A stretch of DNA of 39,212 bases from Synergistales bacterium. GTDB taxonomy: Bacteria; Synergistota; Synergistia; Synergistales; Aminiphilaceae. How positions within the stretch are numbered: position 1 is the stretch's first letter; every line of letters starts with the position of its first letter. This document shows positions 37,919 to 39,212 of the stretch, piece after piece. The notes under the pieces were generated by a model, which was given only the letters and a program-made list of their open reading frames with translations, did not search any database and was not told the origin of the DNA. The position numbers and the translations under genes are program-made. The stretch covers positions 1 to 39,212 of the forward strand of contig JAIPGA010000015.1 in NCBI GenBank assembly GCA_021736445.1. Reading direction: 5' to 3'.

Positions 37919-39212
37919 CTAGGCCACCCAGTGGAGGACGCCGCGTTCCAGATCGAGCTGCGCCTCCAGGGCGGTTTCGTCCTCTTCGGTCTCGTCGCCG
38001 TCGCGCCGGAAGGCGCCGTTTTTGCCTCTCTGCCCCTTGCCTGTGCCCGCACCGTTCTGCTGGTAGGGGCTCTGGTGCTCCTCCTGCTGGCGGACGTCCA
38101 CGGAGAGCTCCGAGATCTCCACGCCCTGCTGCTGCAGGGTGTTGCGCAGCTCGCCGAGCTGGCCCTGCACGGCCTGTTTCAGCGCCTCGGAGTCTACACG
38201 CAGGGTGGCCTCGATGCCGCCCTGGGTGGAACGCAGGCTCACATCCACACGGCCCAGGGCGGGCGGCTCCACGACGATCCGGGCGCGGTGGCCGTCGGCG
38301 GTGGAGACAAATCGGACCACCCGGGCCACGCCCTGGTTGAAGGCGGCCATACCGCGCCCGGGGAGCGGGATGCTCTGCTGCCGCGGAGCGGCGGAGCGTT
38401 CGGGTGCGCTGTGGTTCCGGCTCTCGGCGGTCTGCGTGCCCTCCCTGGCAGTCTGCTGTTGCGCTGTCTGCTGTTCGCCCTGTTCGCGGGCGAGGGTGCC
38501 GTCGAAGCCCCGGGGGGCAGCGCGCTCGCCGCCGGTCTGCTCCTGGTCCGGCATGCTCTGCTGCCGGTCGCTCATCTGGGCGTCGGCGCTGTTCTGTCGG
38601 GTTCCCCTGTCACCGGTCCCCTGGGTGTGGGCCCCTTCTGTCTGCTGTTCCTGCCCGGCGGCCCGGACCTGTGCAGGCTCCGCCGCGCTCCGCTGTCGGT
38701 CGGTCACCGTTTTGGTGGCTGTTGCCTCCGTGGTCGCCGCGTCGGCCCCTGGCTGCCCTGTGGTCTGTTTCTCGGGCGCAGTGCCCTGGATCGTTTGCGG
38801 TTGCGGTGCATTGGGTTGCGGCCGGGCGGCAGCCTCGCTAGGCCCTGTGGCCTGTCTCGCGGCCGCTTCCGTCACGGTGCCGCCAACCGGCTCTGTCTGT
38901 ACGGTCGTCGGCTGCTGCCGGGCCTGATCGGTCTTCGCGTCGTTTGGCGTGGTCTCCGCGGCGGTCTGGGGTGTCCCCTGCCGCACCGTTGCGGGCCGTT
39001 CCGCGGCTGTCCTGTTTTCTGCGGTCTGGGCCGCGCCGTTCCCTGCAGCCTGCGAAGCGACCGGACGTACCGGCTGTCCGCTGCTGCGGAGAGAAGGCCG
39101 GGCCTGATCGGTCTTCGCGTCGTTTGGCGTGGTCTCCGCGGCGGTCTGGGGTGTCCCCTGCCGCACCGTTGCGGGCCGTTCCGCGGCTGTCCTGTTTTCT
39201 GCGGTCTGGGCC
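37919..39212 (-). CDS. fliK: Flagellar hook-length control protein FliK (5' end outside the window)
   Basis: At least 430 residues are visible. The N-terminal part is low-complexity and disordered, rich in Gln, Thr, Ala, Pro and Glu, as expected for the FliK ruler. The C-terminal Flg_hook domain (last 150 residues) holds GRVDVSLRSTQGGIEATLRV and LGELRNTLQQQGVEISELSV, followed by a charged tail ending VLHWVA. FliK measures hook length and, through FlhB, switches export to filament substrates. The visible ruler contains a 60-residue repeat encoded by identical DNA. The start lies beyond 39212. A gap of 112 bases separates it from the first flgE. Confidence 0.92.
   Translation of the reverse strand, partial: AQTAENRTAAERPATVRQGTPQTAAETTPNDAKTDQARPSLRSSGQPVRPVASQAAGNGAAQTAENRTAAERPATVRQGTPQTAAETTPNDAKTDQARQQPTTVQTEPVGGTVTEAAARQATGPSEAAARPQPNAPQPQTIQGTAPEKQTTGQPGADAATTEATATKTVTDRQRSAAEPAQVRAAGQEQQTEGAHTQGTGDRGTRQNSADAQMSDRQQSMPDQEQTGGERAAPRGFDGTLAREQGEQQTAQQQTAREGTQTAESRNHSAPERSAAPRQQSIPLPGRGMAAFNQGVARVVRFVSTADGHRARIVVEPPALGRVDVSLRSTQGGIEATLRVDSEALKQAVQGQLGELRNTLQQQGVEISELSVDVRQQEEHQSPYQQNGAGTGKGQRGKNGAFRRDGDETEEDETALEAQLDLERGVLHWVA
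38917..39032 (-). repeat. Direct repeat copy 1 within fliK (180-bp period)
   Basis: This stretch is identical, base for base, to 39097-39212, with an exact offset of 180 bases (60 codons), so the reading frame is preserved. It encodes the segment with RQGTPQTAAETTPNDAK and TDQAR. The intervening 64 bases (39033-39096) have no second copy on the other side. Confidence 0.95.
39097..39212 (-). repeat. Direct repeat copy 2 within fliK, cut by the window edge
   Basis: This is the second copy of the 180-base-period repeat. It runs to the last base of the window without a mismatch, so the full unit and the copy number cannot be seen. The absence of any difference indicates a recent duplication or ongoing homogenisation. 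Confidence 0.95.

Noticed and set aside
38917-39212. The fliK repeat as a CRISPR array or insertion sequence
   Set aside because: Only two copies at a 180-base period are seen, in frame inside a coding region, without palindromic units or spacers.

Overview
This window is a GC-rich (roughly 60-65% outside one segment), tightly packed bacterial chromosome fragment. Apart from one gene, everything is on the minus strand. It combines a Gram-negative style envelope (BamA, a probable LpxD start, an LpxH-type phosphatase, an outer-membrane-like protein) with a Firmicutes-type flagellar and chemotaxis gene order: fliK-flgE-flgD-flgE-flbD-motAB-fliL-fliM-fliY-cheY-fliOPQR-flhB-flhA-flhF-flhG-pilZ-cheB-cheA-cheC-cheD-fliA-fapA. 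FliY, CheC, CheD and FapA in a diderm with a DUF501-Ppx pair point to the phylum Synergistota. That placement is inferred from gene content; no marker phylogeny was possible.

Region 1 (1-5203, minus) holds envelope genes: a sigma-70 family factor, a one-helix membrane protein of unknown function, a BamA with three POTRA domains, an unrecognised exported barrel-like protein, and the first 18 codons of a probable lpxD. A histidine phosphatase gene lies upstream of the sigma gene. Region 2 (5337-5658, minus) is a tRNA operon, Lys-Glu-Thr, with a near-consensus promoter and an intrinsic terminator. Region 3 (5721-6578) is the only plus-strand gene, an LpxH-like calcineurin-type phosphoesterase, with a possible promoter and a leader hairpin.

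Region 4 (6724-10105, minus) holds argH, ppx, a DUF501 gene and an S1-domain RNA-binding gene. An intrinsic terminator separates the S1 gene from the DUF501-ppx-argH unit. Region 5 (10218-11744) has three unrecognised genes directly downstream of fapA. Region 6 (11769-39212) is the flagellar and chemotaxis block. Genes overlap or lie within about 100 bp of each other, so it probably acts as one long operon or a few overlapping ones. It encodes hook length control and hook (FliK, two FlgE paralogues, FlgD), stator (MotA, MotB), switch (FliM, FliY), export gate (FlhA, FlhB, FliOPQR), placement GTPases (FlhF, FlhG), c-di-GMP response (PilZ protein), signalling (CheA, CheB, CheC, CheD, CheY) and the flagellar sigma factor.

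The strongest unusual signals are these. Both hook paralogues carry a Lys-x12-Cys-Asn arrangement matching, as I recall it, the self-catalysed lysinoalanine crosslink of spirochaete hooks. One hook gene has an AT-rich interior of about 0.8 kb in an otherwise GC-rich gene. FliK has an identical 180-bp-period DNA repeat running off the window. FlhB has NPTT in place of the NPTH self-cleavage motif. FliY has Ser in place of Asn at both expected phosphatase sites. Uncharacterised genes sit inside or beside the flagellar block. I see no stretch longer than 300 bases without a gene or RNA, and no insertion sequence, prophage or CRISPR array.
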